The notes under the pieces were generated by a model. The model was given only the letters and a program-made list of their open reading frames with translations, did not search any database and had not been told where the DNA came from. From NCBI GenBank assembly GCA_947499125.1, contig CANMMP010000003.1:1-64000 (forward strand): a DNA stretch of 64,000 bases. The letters are read 5' to 3'. A program made the position numbers and the translations under genes. Positions 27,442 to 35,972 of the stretch are shown here, piece by piece (positions within the stretch are counted from its first letter, which is position 1; the number at the start of each line of letters is the position of its first letter). The DNA is from an uncultured Pontibacter sp. (lineage in GTDB: Bacteria > Bacteroidota > Bacteroidia > Cytophagales > Hymenobacteraceae).

Positions 27442-28962
27442 ATGAAAATGAATAAGCTACTTTCTGCCAGCCTGGCGCTTTTGCTGGGCTGGAGCGGAAC
27501 CGCTTTGGCTCAAAACGAGGAAGATGCCCTGCGCTACACCCGGCTTGGCCTGCAAGGTTCGGCACGAATTCAAGGTATTGGCGGAGCACAAACAGCTCTT
27601 GGCGCTGATATATCCAGCATGTCTGTTAACCCGGCCGGTTTAGGTATGTTCCGTAGGTCGGAGGCCAGCCTGAGCCTGGGCTTTACAAATAACAACACTG
27701 ATGCCCGTTTTATGGGTAGCAGCAGGCCAGACGAACGCACAACATTCAATATTCCGCAGGCTGGCGTTGTGTTCAGTAACCGCAAAGATGATAACGAAGG
27801 TGGCGACTGGCGTGGTACAACATTTGGCATCGGCATAAGCAGGCTGAGCAACTTTAACAGCCGCATTATGTACGGCGGCCAAACATCGAACACCTCCCCT
27901 GGCCTGGTAGAGTATATTTACGAATCGGCGCTTAACAATGGCTACACAGTAGAGTCTCTTACTGAAGAGTATAATACCGGATATTTGTCGCTGCCGGGCC
28001 TGGCTTTTGGTACTTACCTGCTGGATGAACTGGAAGACGCACAGGGTAAATACTACCTGCCTGCTGAGCGTTTTGGCGCACTTAATATTTCTGAAGAACT
28101 GGACCGCCGAGGCTCTCAAAACCAGTTTGACCTGGCTTTTGGTACCAGCTTCCGCGACAGAGTATACCTGGGTGCATCCTTAGGTATAGTTACTTCGAGC
28201 TTTACACAGGAGCGCATTTACCGCGAATCCGAAGCTGACCCTGATACTGATTTCAGTAGCCTGGAACTGCGTGATGAATTTACAACAGAAGGCGCAGGTA
28301 TAAACTTGAAGGTAGGTGTAATTGTGCGCCCGATTGATGCGCTACGCTTTGGTGTAAGTGTGCAAACACCAACAGCTTACTCTTTCACCGAAACTTATGA
28401 CCGTTCGCTATATTCAACTTTTGAAGGCTTAGGTGGCATTGAGAACTATAGCGCCCACGAAATGCCTGGCGAATTCTCTTACCAGTTGCATACGCCATTT
28501 AAAGCAAATACCGGTGTTGCCGTGTTTGTAGGCAAGTATGGCTTTATAACCGCTGATGCCGAATATGTAGATTATAGTGGGATGCGTTTCCGGGAAGATG
28601 GTGACGACTCGGGTTATAGCAACTACTTTAGCGACGTAAACAGCAACATTAACGATACTTATAAATCGGCGATGAACTATAGAATTGGCGCCGAAGGCCG
28701 TTATGAAGTTTTCAGATTGCGTGCCGGTTACAATATCTCGGGAGACCCATATAAGAACAGCTCTTTTGATGGTGCTGTAAATACTTTAACACTGGGTGCC
28801 GGTGTTCGATTACAGAATTACTATGCTGATATTGCTTATGCCCGAAGTACAGGCAAATCGCGTTACGCACCCTATACTTTCGATGACCCAAGCTATAACC
28901 CAGTTGTAGACCTGGACCAAAAGCAGAACAACGTAATGTTTACTGTCGGTCTTAACTTTTAA
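27442..28962 (+). CDS. OmpP1/FadL-like outer-membrane transport protein
   Basis: The 506-residue protein has a signal peptide (cut near residue 23, ALAQNEE). It then shows the FadL/OmpP1-like opening QGSARIQGIGGAQTALGADISSMSVNPAGLGMFRRSE. In this family the NPAG region belongs to the hatch inserted in the barrel. The rest alternates beta-strands typical of a 14-strand outer-membrane barrel and ends in a short aromatic strand (NVMFTVGLNF). FadL homologues take up long-chain fatty acids or other hydrophobic compounds; the substrate here is unknown. It is the second gene of a two-gene unit and is followed by a strong terminator. Confidence 0.88.
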   Translation: MKMNKLLSASLALLLGWSGTALAQNEEDALRYTRLGLQGSARIQGIGGAQTALGADISSMSVNPAGLGMFRRSEASLSLGFTNNNTDARFMGSSRPDERTTFNIPQAGVVFSNRKDDNEGGDWRGTTFGIGISRLSNFNSRIMYGGQTSNTSPGLVEYIYESALNNGYTVESLTEEYNTGYLSLPGLAFGTYLLDELEDAQGKYYLPAERFGALNISEELDRRGSQNQFDLAFGTSFRDRVYLGASLGIVTSSFTQERIYRESEADPDTDFSSLELRDEFTTEGAGINLKVGVIVRPIDALRFGVSVQTPTAYSFTETYDRSLYSTFEGLGGIENYSAHEMPGEFSYQLHTPFKANTGVAVFVGKYGFITADAEYVDYSGMRFREDGDDSGYSNYFSDVNSNINDTYKSAMNYRIGAEGRYEVFRLRAGYNISGDPYKNSSFDGAVNTLTLGAGVRLQNYYADIAYARSTGKSRYAPYTFDDPSYNPVVDLDQKQNNVMFTVGLNF

Positions 28963-28980
28963 AGTATAAACTTATAATTG

Positions 28981-29016
28981 AAAGCGCCCCGACCTATGCC
29001 GGGGCGCTTTTATTTT
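28981..29016 (+). terminator. Terminator of the lipoprotein-porin operon
   Basis: AAAGCGCCCCG (28981-28991) pairs perfectly with CGGGGCGCTTT (29000-29010), followed by TATTTT. It lies 18 bases past the porin gene stop. Confidence 0.93.
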
Positions 29017-29128
29017 AAAAAGGTACTGTTATACTTTCAGCAGATACTGTAAGGTTTTATACCTAAAGTATGGCCTTACCATAATATTACTATAAATTAG
29101 AGGAGCAAAATCTAAACTATTTAAAAAC

Positions 29129-31366
29129 ATGCATATCAGACTTAGAGCAAACCTTTTAGCTGCCATGTTTCTGTGCTTTGCCTTTATAGCGCAAGCCCAG
29201 CAGAAAAAAGACATAACCCTGGAGGACATCTACCAGAAAGGCACTTTCCGGGCAAAATCGGTGTGGGGCGTAAACTGGATGAACGACGGGCGCTATTACA
29301 GCTCGCAGGTGCCAGACGATAAAAACAAAGTTACCGATATCGTAAAGTACGACGTAACTACGGGCCAGCCTGTTAATACGATCATCGAAGGCGAGAACCT
29401 GGTACCGGAAGGCAGTAATAAACCGATCCAGTACGATGGTTATACTTTCTCTTCCGATGAGCAAAAGGTGTTGTTCTCTACGGATACCGAGCAGATCTAC
29501 CGCCGCTCTTCTAAATCGGAGTTCTACATCTACGATATCGCTTCTAAAAAGCTGACCAAGCTGAGCAACGGTGGCAAGCAACTATACGCTACCTTTTCGC
29601 CGGATGCCAAGCGTGTAGCTTTTGCCCGCGAAGGCAATATGTTCGTGACTGACCTGTCGAACATGAAGGAAACTCAGATCACAACCGATGGTAAGTTCAA
29701 CTCTATCATCAATGGTTATGCGGATTGGGTTTACGAAGAGGAATTCTCGTTTGCGCAGGGCTTCCATTGGTCTCCGGATGGTAAAAAGATCGCTTTTTAT
29801 ACTTTTGATGAGAGCAACGTGCCGGAGTTCAACATGCAGATGTGGGGCGAACTATACCCGGAAGATAACAAGTTCAAATACCCTAAAGCTGGCGAGGCAA
29901 ACTCAAAAGTAAAAGTATCGGTGTATGATGTGGCCAGCGGCAAAACCGTGAAAATGGACACAGGTAACGAAGAGGATATTTACATTCCGCGCATCAAATG
30001 GACGAACGACGCCAACCTGTTGTCTATCCAGAAGATGAACCGCCTGCAGAACACGCTGGAAATACTGCACGCCAACGCCACTACCGGCAAAGCAGATGTG
30101 GTTGTAAAAGAGACCGACAAAGCATATATCGATGTAACCGACGACCTGACTTACCTGAAAGACGGAAAGCACTTTATACATAGCTCGGAAGTGAAGGGCT
30201 ACAACCACCTGTACCTGTACAATATGAAAGGTAAACTGGTGCGCCAGATCACGAACGGCAACTGGGAAGTTAGCAGCTATGTGGGCTATGATGAAAAGAA
30301 CGACCGTTTATACTATATGTCTACGGAAGTATCGCCGCTGGAACGCCACTTATACAGCATCAGCAGCAAAGGCAAAAAGAAACAGCGCCTGACGCAGCAA
30401 GCCGGTACGCATCGCGTAAACATGAGCAACGACTTTACCTATTTCCTGGATTACTACTCTGCAGCTAACGAAGTACCAACTGTAAGCCTGCACACGGCAA
30501 AAGATGGTAAGCTGATAAAGGTACTGGAGGAGAACACGCAACTGAAGAACACGCTGGCGCAACACAATATTGCAAAGCAGGAATTCTTTACCATGAAAAC
30601 GGCCGACGGCACACAACTGAACGGCTGGATGATAAAACCAACAAACTTTGATGCTAACAAGAAGTACCCTGTGCTGATGTTTGTGTACGGAGGTCCGGGC
30701 TCGCAGACAGTAACTAACAGCTGGGGTGGTGCAAACTACCTGTGGTACCAGGTGCTGGCAAGCAAAGGTATGATAGTGGTTAGCGTTGATAACCGTGGTA
30801 CTGGTGCCCGTGGCGCAGAGTTTAAGAAAGTGACTTACGCAAACCTGGGCAAGTATGAAATTGAAGACCAGATAGAGGCTGCTAAGTGGCTGGGCAATCA
30901 GAGTTATGTTGATAAGAACCGCATCGGTATCTGGGGCCATAGTTTTGGCGGCTACATGACGCTGCTGGGCTTAACCAAAGGCGACGGCGTATTTGCAGCT
31001 GGTATTTCGGTAGCACCGGTAACTAACTGGAGATATTACGACACCATTTATACAGAGCGCTTCCTGAAAACACCACAGGAAAATGCTAAAGGATATGATG
31101 ACAACTCACCGCTGTTCTTTGCTGATAAACTGCAGGGCGATCTGCTGTTGATACACGGCACCGGCGATGATAACGTACACTTCCAGAATGCGGTAGCGAT
31201 GCAGGATGCCCTGATAAGCGCAAACAAGCAGTTTGAGAGCTTCTACTACCCGAACCGTAACCACGGTGTTGGTGGCGGAGTAACTTCTATCCATCGCTTT
31301 AAAATGATGACGAACTTCCTGGAGCGCACGTTGCTTAACCCAACATCAACAGCTAAAAACCAGTAA
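29129..31366 (+). CDS. Secreted S9 family dipeptidyl peptidase IV
   Basis: The 745-residue protein has a signal peptide (cut near residue 23, AQAQ). An eight-bladed DPP IV-type beta-propeller follows (about 40-500). It includes the double-glutamate motif DWVYEEEF that binds the free N-terminus of the substrate. The alpha/beta-hydrolase domain carries the catalytic Ser605 (GHSFGG), Asp680 (GTGDDNVHF) and His712 (NRNHGV). DPP IV removes X-Pro or X-Ala dipeptides from peptide N-termini, in the periplasm of Bacteroidota. It is a single gene with its own terminator. Confidence 0.96.
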   Translation: MHIRLRANLLAAMFLCFAFIAQAQQKKDITLEDIYQKGTFRAKSVWGVNWMNDGRYYSSQVPDDKNKVTDIVKYDVTTGQPVNTIIEGENLVPEGSNKPIQYDGYTFSSDEQKVLFSTDTEQIYRRSSKSEFYIYDIASKKLTKLSNGGKQLYATFSPDAKRVAFAREGNMFVTDLSNMKETQITTDGKFNSIINGYADWVYEEEFSFAQGFHWSPDGKKIAFYTFDESNVPEFNMQMWGELYPEDNKFKYPKAGEANSKVKVSVYDVASGKTVKMDTGNEEDIYIPRIKWTNDANLLSIQKMNRLQNTLEILHANATTGKADVVVKETDKAYIDVTDDLTYLKDGKHFIHSSEVKGYNHLYLYNMKGKLVRQITNGNWEVSSYVGYDEKNDRLYYMSTEVSPLERHLYSISSKGKKKQRLTQQAGTHRVNMSNDFTYFLDYYSAANEVPTVSLHTAKDGKLIKVLEENTQLKNTLAQHNIAKQEFFTMKTADGTQLNGWMIKPTNFDANKKYPVLMFVYGGPGSQTVTNSWGGANYLWYQVLASKGMIVVSVDNRGTGARGAEFKKVTYANLGKYEIEDQIEAAKWLGNQSYVDKNRIGIWGHSFGGYMTLLGLTKGDGVFAAGISVAPVTNWRYYDTIYTERFLKTPQENAKGYDDNSPLFFADKLQGDLLLIHGTGDDNVHFQNAVAMQDALISANKQFESFYYPNRNHGVGGGVTSIHRFKMMTNFLERTLLNPTSTAKNQ

Positions 31367-31385
31367 GCAAGTATAAATACTACAG

Positions 31386-31418
31386 AAAGGCCTGCCGGAA
31401 ACGGTGGGCCTTTTTTTG
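31386..31418 (+). terminator. Terminator of the dipeptidyl peptidase gene
   Basis: AAAGGCCTGCCG (31386-31397) pairs with CGGTGGGCCTTT (31402-31413) with G-T wobbles, closed by a GAAA tetraloop and followed by seven T. Confidence 0.92.
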
Positions 31419-31468
31419 TGAATTAAAGTATAGTTGTTCTTCAGGATATTGCCAGACTGGAAGCATAA

Positions 31469-32323
31469 CTATAGTAGCTTTTCTATACGGGTGTATAGTT
31501 GCTGCTTTTCTGCTTCCGGCACAGGTAACTTTACAACGTGTGCTTTTAGTTTTGCGGCTATTCCTTGCATGGTTTGGTATTCTGGTAAAGCCTTATTCAA
31601 CTCCTGGGCAAAGGCCCGTATGCAGGTGGCTGTTTCGTCGGCGGTGCTGGTAAGTTTGTTTAATAAGAGCAGCAAGTCATCAAGCAAAGCGCTGTGTTCG
31701 TGGTCGGGGTACCGGAAGTGGCGATCTATTTCATTCCAGGTTTCTTCAAACAGAGTTCTCAACTGAATTTCGGCATAATAGCGCTGCTTATTAGGCTGGG
31801 TGGCTATCACAAAATGAATCGCGCGGTAGCCGGTGGGGTGTTCCAGTACTTTGCAGTTGCAGTTCTTAAACAACTGCTTGTGCTCTTCAGCGTCTTGCCG
31901 GCTAATATAGGCATAAGGCTTGCGCTTTAGCGGCCATACCTGCTGTATGTAATTGCCAATTGCCTGCCACTCCGATTTGTACAAGTATAAAACACGAACC
32001 CCGATCAGGTCATTTATATAATCGAGGTAATTGCCGGTGTGCAGGCAGCGTTCGGGGTATTCTTTTTTCTTCCGGATAATCTTCTGGATAAGATGCAGCG
32101 GATCTTTCAGGCGGAAAGTAAAAGCATGTATATCGTCTGTTTTCTGAAGTGTGCGCAAAATCTGTTCGGCAATCTCTTTAAGCTCGGGCACACGTGCCTG
32201 GTAATCGTTGTAAATAGAAACCAGCGTATCGGCATCTATACGTTGGGCATGCAGGCTTTCTGCACTTTCGTTAAGTTGCGAAAGTATAGTTAAGCGTGTA
32301 GCCTTTGGTGCCGCATTTGCCAT
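31469..32323 (-). CDS. Stand-alone RelA/SpoT synthetase-domain protein
   Basis: The 284-residue protein consists of a RelA/SpoT (p)ppGpp synthetase domain (about 75-215). It is flanked by helical extensions. Characteristic segments are DLIGVRVLYLYKSEW, GYRAIHFVIATQ (nucleotide binding) and AEIQLRTLFEETWNEIDRH (catalytic EIQLRT). There is no HD hydrolase, TGS or ACT domain, so it is a small alarmone synthetase-like or related nucleotide pyrophosphokinase. It might make (p)ppGpp, or act as a toxic relative, but no antitoxin gene is adjacent. The gene is monocistronic between the dipeptidyl peptidase and ClC genes. Confidence 0.88.
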   Translation of the reverse strand: MANAAPKATRLTILSQLNESAESLHAQRIDADTLVSIYNDYQARVPELKEIAEQILRTLQKTDDIHAFTFRLKDPLHLIQKIIRKKKEYPERCLHTGNYLDYINDLIGVRVLYLYKSEWQAIGNYIQQVWPLKRKPYAYISRQDAEEHKQLFKNCNCKVLEHPTGYRAIHFVIATQPNKQRYYAEIQLRTLFEETWNEIDRHFRYPDHEHSALLDDLLLLLNKLTSTADETATCIRAFAQELNKALPEYQTMQGIAAKLKAHVVKLPVPEAEKQQLYTRIEKLL

Positions 32324-32389
32324 GGTACTTCATTAGCCTGTTGTTCTTATACAATACGCTTATGAAGTATAAAGGCATCAACTATAATA

Positions 32390-33679
32390 TTATTCTGCCG
32401 GATGTGTTTTGCTTTTAAGGCCTAACTGGGCATTAATAAGAGGTGTTTTGGGCGCCAGGAAAAAGCCCGTTAAGCTGGCAAACATAATGGGCACAAACTG
32501 ATGGAAACCGGTTAAAGTTGAGAGCAAAATGATGGTACTGATAGGCGTGCGCGTAACGCAGGCGTTAATAGCGGCCATACAACTAACAAGTATAAGCGGC
32601 AGGTTTTGCCCCGGGAAAACAGTATAAATAATGAGTCCGGTTGTTGCCCCGACAAAAAACAAAGGAATAATAAAGCCGCCCCGCCATCCCGATGTAACCG
32701 TGAAACTGATCGCAAAGATCTTGGCTATTAACAGCGTTAACAGGAATTCTACAGTAAACTCTTCTTCTAACAGCACTGCTAATTCATCGTGACTGAAATA
32801 GCGGGTGAGCGGCATATAGTAAGCTATAGTTCCTACTATTAAACCACCGATCGCCATTCTTACATAGATTGGCATCTGCACCAGGCTAAAGAGTTGCTTG
32901 CTCTGGCGCACAACAAATATAAACAGCCACCCCACTGCGGTACCAGCCAGGGCATATAGCATCGCGTAGAAAAAGTCGTTTAGCTGCGGTGTAGTATAAA
33001 CCGGGAATACCCAGGTAGGGCCAATGCCAATATGCGTGATAAGTATAAAAATTACGAAGCTGGAGCAACTGGCTACAAAAGCAGGAATAAGCGCCTGGTA
33101 ATATTCTACTACATGGCGGTGATGCAGAATTTCGAGAGAGAATAAACTACCACCTAACGGCGCGCCAAACAATGCAGTAAACCCGGAAGCCATACCGGCT
33201 ATAGTTAGTGAGCGGAGATCTTCGCCTTTAAACTTAAGCTTGCGCGCAATCCAGGAGCCGGTAGAACCGGTAACCTGCACCAACGGTGCTTCGGGGCCGG
33301 CACTGCCCCCACTCGCAATACAAAGCAACGACGACAGGATCATGGCCGGGTTATTCTTTGGCTCCAGCTTGCCACCCTTAAAACGGATGTTGTTCACGAT
33401 CAGGTCCATCTCGCCAGGGTCGCCGAGCTTGTGGATGATGAGGCCAGCCAGTAAGCCGGCCGTAGCCATTAAAGGTATAACGATAAGCCCCTGGAACTGC
33501 GCCAGGAAATGCATTAGTTGCTCGAGCACGATCCAGTAAGAACCGGCAATTACACCACCTATAACTCCTACCGCTACCCACAAAAAGAACAGTTTACTAA
33601 ATACAAACGGGTTAAACCGAAGCGGATAATTAAGCCGGTCCCGTAAAAGTATGAATCGTTTCGCCTTTTTATACTTCAT
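32390..33679 (-). CDS. ClC family anion channel/transporter with atypical selectivity motif
   Basis: The 429-residue protein has about ten hydrophobic helices and the ClC fold. The gating-glutamate motif aligns as GPEAPLVQ (Glu130; usually GREGPTVQ). The GxFxP motif aligns as GGFIIP in SGWRGGFIIPLF. The first selectivity motif, usually GSGIP, reads GDPGE (86-90) at the matching place, so the chloride-coordinating serine appears to be absent. The family exchanges chloride or fluoride for protons, or conducts anions; here the ion is uncertain. No CBS domains are present. The -7 box lies directly before the start codon, suggesting a leaderless mRNA. Confidence 0.88.
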   Translation of the reverse strand: MKYKKAKRFILLRDRLNYPLRFNPFVFSKLFFLWVAVGVIGGVIAGSYWIVLEQLMHFLAQFQGLIVIPLMATAGLLAGLIIHKLGDPGEMDLIVNNIRFKGGKLEPKNNPAMILSSLLCIASGGSAGPEAPLVQVTGSTGSWIARKLKFKGEDLRSLTIAGMASGFTALFGAPLGGSLFSLEILHHRHVVEYYQALIPAFVASCSSFVIFILITHIGIGPTWVFPVYTTPQLNDFFYAMLYALAGTAVGWLFIFVVRQSKQLFSLVQMPIYVRMAIGGLIVGTIAYYMPLTRYFSHDELAVLLEEEFTVEFLLTLLIAKIFAISFTVTSGWRGGFIIPLFFVGATTGLIIYTVFPGQNLPLILVSCMAAINACVTRTPISTIILLSTLTGFHQFVPIMFASLTGFFLAPKTPLINAQLGLKSKTHPAE

Positions 33680-33683
33680 GCCG

Positions 33684-33691
33684 CAAAGGTA
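33684..33691 (-). promoter_or_regulatory. -7 box directly before the ClC gene start
   Basis: The minus strand reads TACCTTTG, followed by CGGC and the ATG at 33679. The last G is five bases from the A of ATG, the same geometry as at lipA. Transcription would begin at or next to the start codon. Confidence 0.55.
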
Positions 33692-33774
33692 GGCATAAAT
33701 GTATGGGAGCGTAAAGTGGAAAGTGAATTTAGAAGTATAAGATTGTTAGAGAGATATTTAGTTAATGCCCATAT

Positions 33775-33834
33775 CGCCAGTTTGAGCGAAGCGGCAACTG
33801 GTGGTTGTGTATGGCAGCCAGTTTGTAACTGGCG
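33775..33834. repeat. CCAGTTTGTAACTGG-type dispersed repeat
   Basis: CGCCAGTTTGAGCG...CAACTGG (33775 onward) and GCCAGTTTGTAACTGGCG (33817-33834) are two small palindromes in tandem. The second is shared with a copy at 54641-54658 between msrC and psd. It fills the 184-base gap upstream of the ClC gene. Confidence 0.75.
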
Positions 33835-33863
33835 AAAGTATAGTTTATCTATAGTTATTAAAC

Positions 33864-34394
33864 TTACCTTTCAATCTTCTTAAGTTTTATAGTATCTGCC
33901 TCTGTTCTGAAGCCAATCAGATAATTATTCTTGATTTCATACTTTGTTGAGTCAGTAGTTAGAATAAATGCGTCGTTACTGAAAATACATTTACCGTCTA
34001 AAAATCCTGTTGACGAACCTGGATCTGTACTATAGGACATACTAAATTCATTCTCTTTCTTCCACCGTGTTACTCTGAAAGTTGTATCTGCTTTCACAAA
34101 TTCCCAACTTTCTAACCTTTCATTTTGATGTCTGTCTATACCTTCATCAAAAAGAATTACTCAAACCACTGAAGAGATTATAGAATTGATTAGAAATGGA
34201 GTAATATACTCTCTTTTCTTTAAAAAATAGAGACCAGCAGCGATTATAAGATTTAAGATAAATAGAAAAGGAACATAAATGAGTGTAGCTATAGATACAC
34301 TCGGATCAGGATCAATATCATTTATCCATAAGCCGATTACCACTATATCAAGCAGTAATAACCCCAGTAGAACTTTTAACTTCTTTTTATTCAC
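33864..34394 (-). pseudogene. Membrane-protein gene interrupted by an in-frame TGA
   Basis: Two open frames on the minus strand, 34394-34164 and 34160-33864, are in the same reading frame and are separated only by a TGA at 34161-34163. Upstream of the TGA are three hydrophobic helices (VLLGLLLLDIVVIGLW and so on). Downstream, VILFDEGIDRHQNERLESWEFVKADTTFRV continues as protein-like sequence with no ATG. A single gene with a TGG-to-TGA change is the simplest explanation. A true two-gene reading would start the second at GTG 34097. The likely start is GTG 34394 (a TTG at 34412 is possible). Family not recognised. It follows the aldehyde dehydrogenase stop within a few bases. Confidence 0.6.
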
Positions 34395-34396
34395 TC

Positions 34397-35842
34397 CTAC
34401 AACTTCACACAAATATTCTGTGGTTCGGTAAAGAAACGAAGCGCTTCAAAACCACCTTCGCGGCCAACACCGGAATTCTTCATGCCACCGAACGGAGTGC
34501 GTAGATCACGCAGGAGCCAGGTGTTTATCCAGATGATGCCCGAATGTACCTGGTGTGCTACGCGGTGTGCACGTTGTAAATTACTTGTCCAGATGGTGGC
34601 TGCCAGGCCGTAATCGGTGCAGTTAGCGTATTGTATCACTTCTTCTTCGGAGTCGAAAGGCATGAGTGTAACTACTGGACCAAAAATTTCTTCAGTGTTG
34701 GTGCGGCAGTTATAGGGTAGGCCTTCCACTATAGTTGGAGCTATAAACCAGCCGTTCTTGCAACGTCCATCAACCTGCACCTTGTGCCCGCCGGTAAGTA
34801 TAGTTCCGCCTTCCTGTTGGGCAAGCTCAATGTAAGAAAGCACCTTTTGCATGTGCTGCTCCGACACCACAGCACCCAGTTTAGAACCTTCTTCCATCGG
34901 GTCGCCCACTTTCATGGCTTTTACTTTGTCTACAAAAGCATCCCGGAATTTCTCATAAATAGGTCGTTCTATAAAAATGCGCGAACCACAAAGGCAGATT
35001 TGGCCCTGGTTGGCAAATGATGAATGTATAGTTGTGTGCAGCGCGTTGTTGAAGTCGCAATCGGCAAAAATGATGTTCGGGTTCTTACCACCTAACTCCA
35101 AAGATAATTTCTTGAACATTGGAGCCGCTGTGGTCGCAATTGTTTTACCCGTAGCAGTACCGCCTGTAAAGGATATGACCGGAACTTTCGGATGCGCCGT
35201 CATGGCTGCGCCCACTTTATGTCCGTAGCCATGCACAATATTCAACACGCCAGCTGGTAAGCCAGCTTCAATGCAAATTTCAGACAGCAGGTACGCCGTC
35301 ATGGGAGTAACTTCCGATGGCTTGGCTACTACACAGTTTCCGGCTGCCAGGGCAGGAGCTATTTTCCAGGTGAACAAGTATAGCGGCAGGTTCCAGGGAG
35401 AGATGCAGCCGACCACGCCATGCGGATGACGAACCGTATAGTTAATGGCATCGGTGCCTTCCATGTAATGCGCTTCCGAAGCAAAATGCTGAATGGCCGT
35501 ACCATAAAAACGCATGTTGCTGCTGGCACGCGGTATATCCACCGACTTTGCCAGTTTCAAAGGCTTACCATTGTCTATAGATTCCGCTTCGGCCAGTTGG
35601 TCAAGGTTCTGGTCTATCAGGTCGGCAATACGCATCATAATCTGCCCGCGCTTCTCGGCCGGGGTTTTAGACCACGACGGAAAAGCTGCCAACGCTGCCT
35701 GCACCGCCTGCTCTACATCCTGCTCATCCGAATCCGGGATCAAAGAGTATACTTCGCCCAATGCCGGGTTATAGTTGTCGATATATTGCCCGGCCACAGG
35801 CATTACCAATTCGCCATTTATATAGTTATGTATGTGTAGCAT
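34397..35842 (-). CDS. Aldehyde dehydrogenase, 2-aminomuconic/2-hydroxymuconic semialdehyde dehydrogenase type
   Basis: The 481-residue enzyme is a classical NAD(P) aldehyde dehydrogenase. Catalytic Cys283 is in GQICLCGSR, general base Glu249 in LSLELGGKNP, and Asn151 in SPWNLPLY; TFGG-type nucleotide contacts are at SFTGGTATGK. The C-terminal part (WLLRDLRTPFGGMKNSGVGREGG) resembles the muconic-semialdehyde group. A 3-hydroxyanthranilate dioxygenase gene lies 1 kb away, so the likely substrate is 2-aminomuconate 6-semialdehyde of the kynurenine pathway; this is inference. A C-rich inverted repeat lies between it and the SDR gene upstream. Confidence 0.88.
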   Translation of the reverse strand: MLHIHNYINGELVMPVAGQYIDNYNPALGEVYSLIPDSDEQDVEQAVQAALAAFPSWSKTPAEKRGQIMMRIADLIDQNLDQLAEAESIDNGKPLKLAKSVDIPRASSNMRFYGTAIQHFASEAHYMEGTDAINYTVRHPHGVVGCISPWNLPLYLFTWKIAPALAAGNCVVAKPSEVTPMTAYLLSEICIEAGLPAGVLNIVHGYGHKVGAAMTAHPKVPVISFTGGTATGKTIATTAAPMFKKLSLELGGKNPNIIFADCDFNNALHTTIHSSFANQGQICLCGSRIFIERPIYEKFRDAFVDKVKAMKVGDPMEEGSKLGAVVSEQHMQKVLSYIELAQQEGGTILTGGHKVQVDGRCKNGWFIAPTIVEGLPYNCRTNTEEIFGPVVTLMPFDSEEEVIQYANCTDYGLAATIWTSNLQRAHRVAHQVHSGIIWINTWLLRDLRTPFGGMKNSGVGREGGFEALRFFTEPQNICVKL

Positions 35843-35846
35843 TTTT

Positions 35847-35972
35847 ACCTCCCCCCTGCCCCCTCCTAAAAACAGGAGGGGGGTATTTGCAGGAATTGTT
35901 TTTAATTAAACCTGTATATTATATTTATAAAGCTCCCTCCCCTGTTTTTAGGGGAGGGCTGGGGTGGGGTCT
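35847..35972. repeat. Inverted pair of C-rich dispersed repeats
   Basis: A copy at 35847-35885 (CCCCCTCC-TAAAAACA-GGAGGGG) and an inverted copy at 35931-35972 (CCCTCCCC-TGTTTTTA-GGGGAGGG, then CTGGGGTGGGG) face each other across 45 bases of AT-rich sequence. Each is a palindrome, and together they could form one larger cruciform between the aldehyde dehydrogenase and SDR genes. Confidence 0.85.

Noticed and set aside
35847..35972. Insertion sequence between the aldehyde dehydrogenase and SDR genes, suggested by the inverted C-rich pair
   Set aside because: Only about 45 bases lie between the arms and no transposase frame is present.
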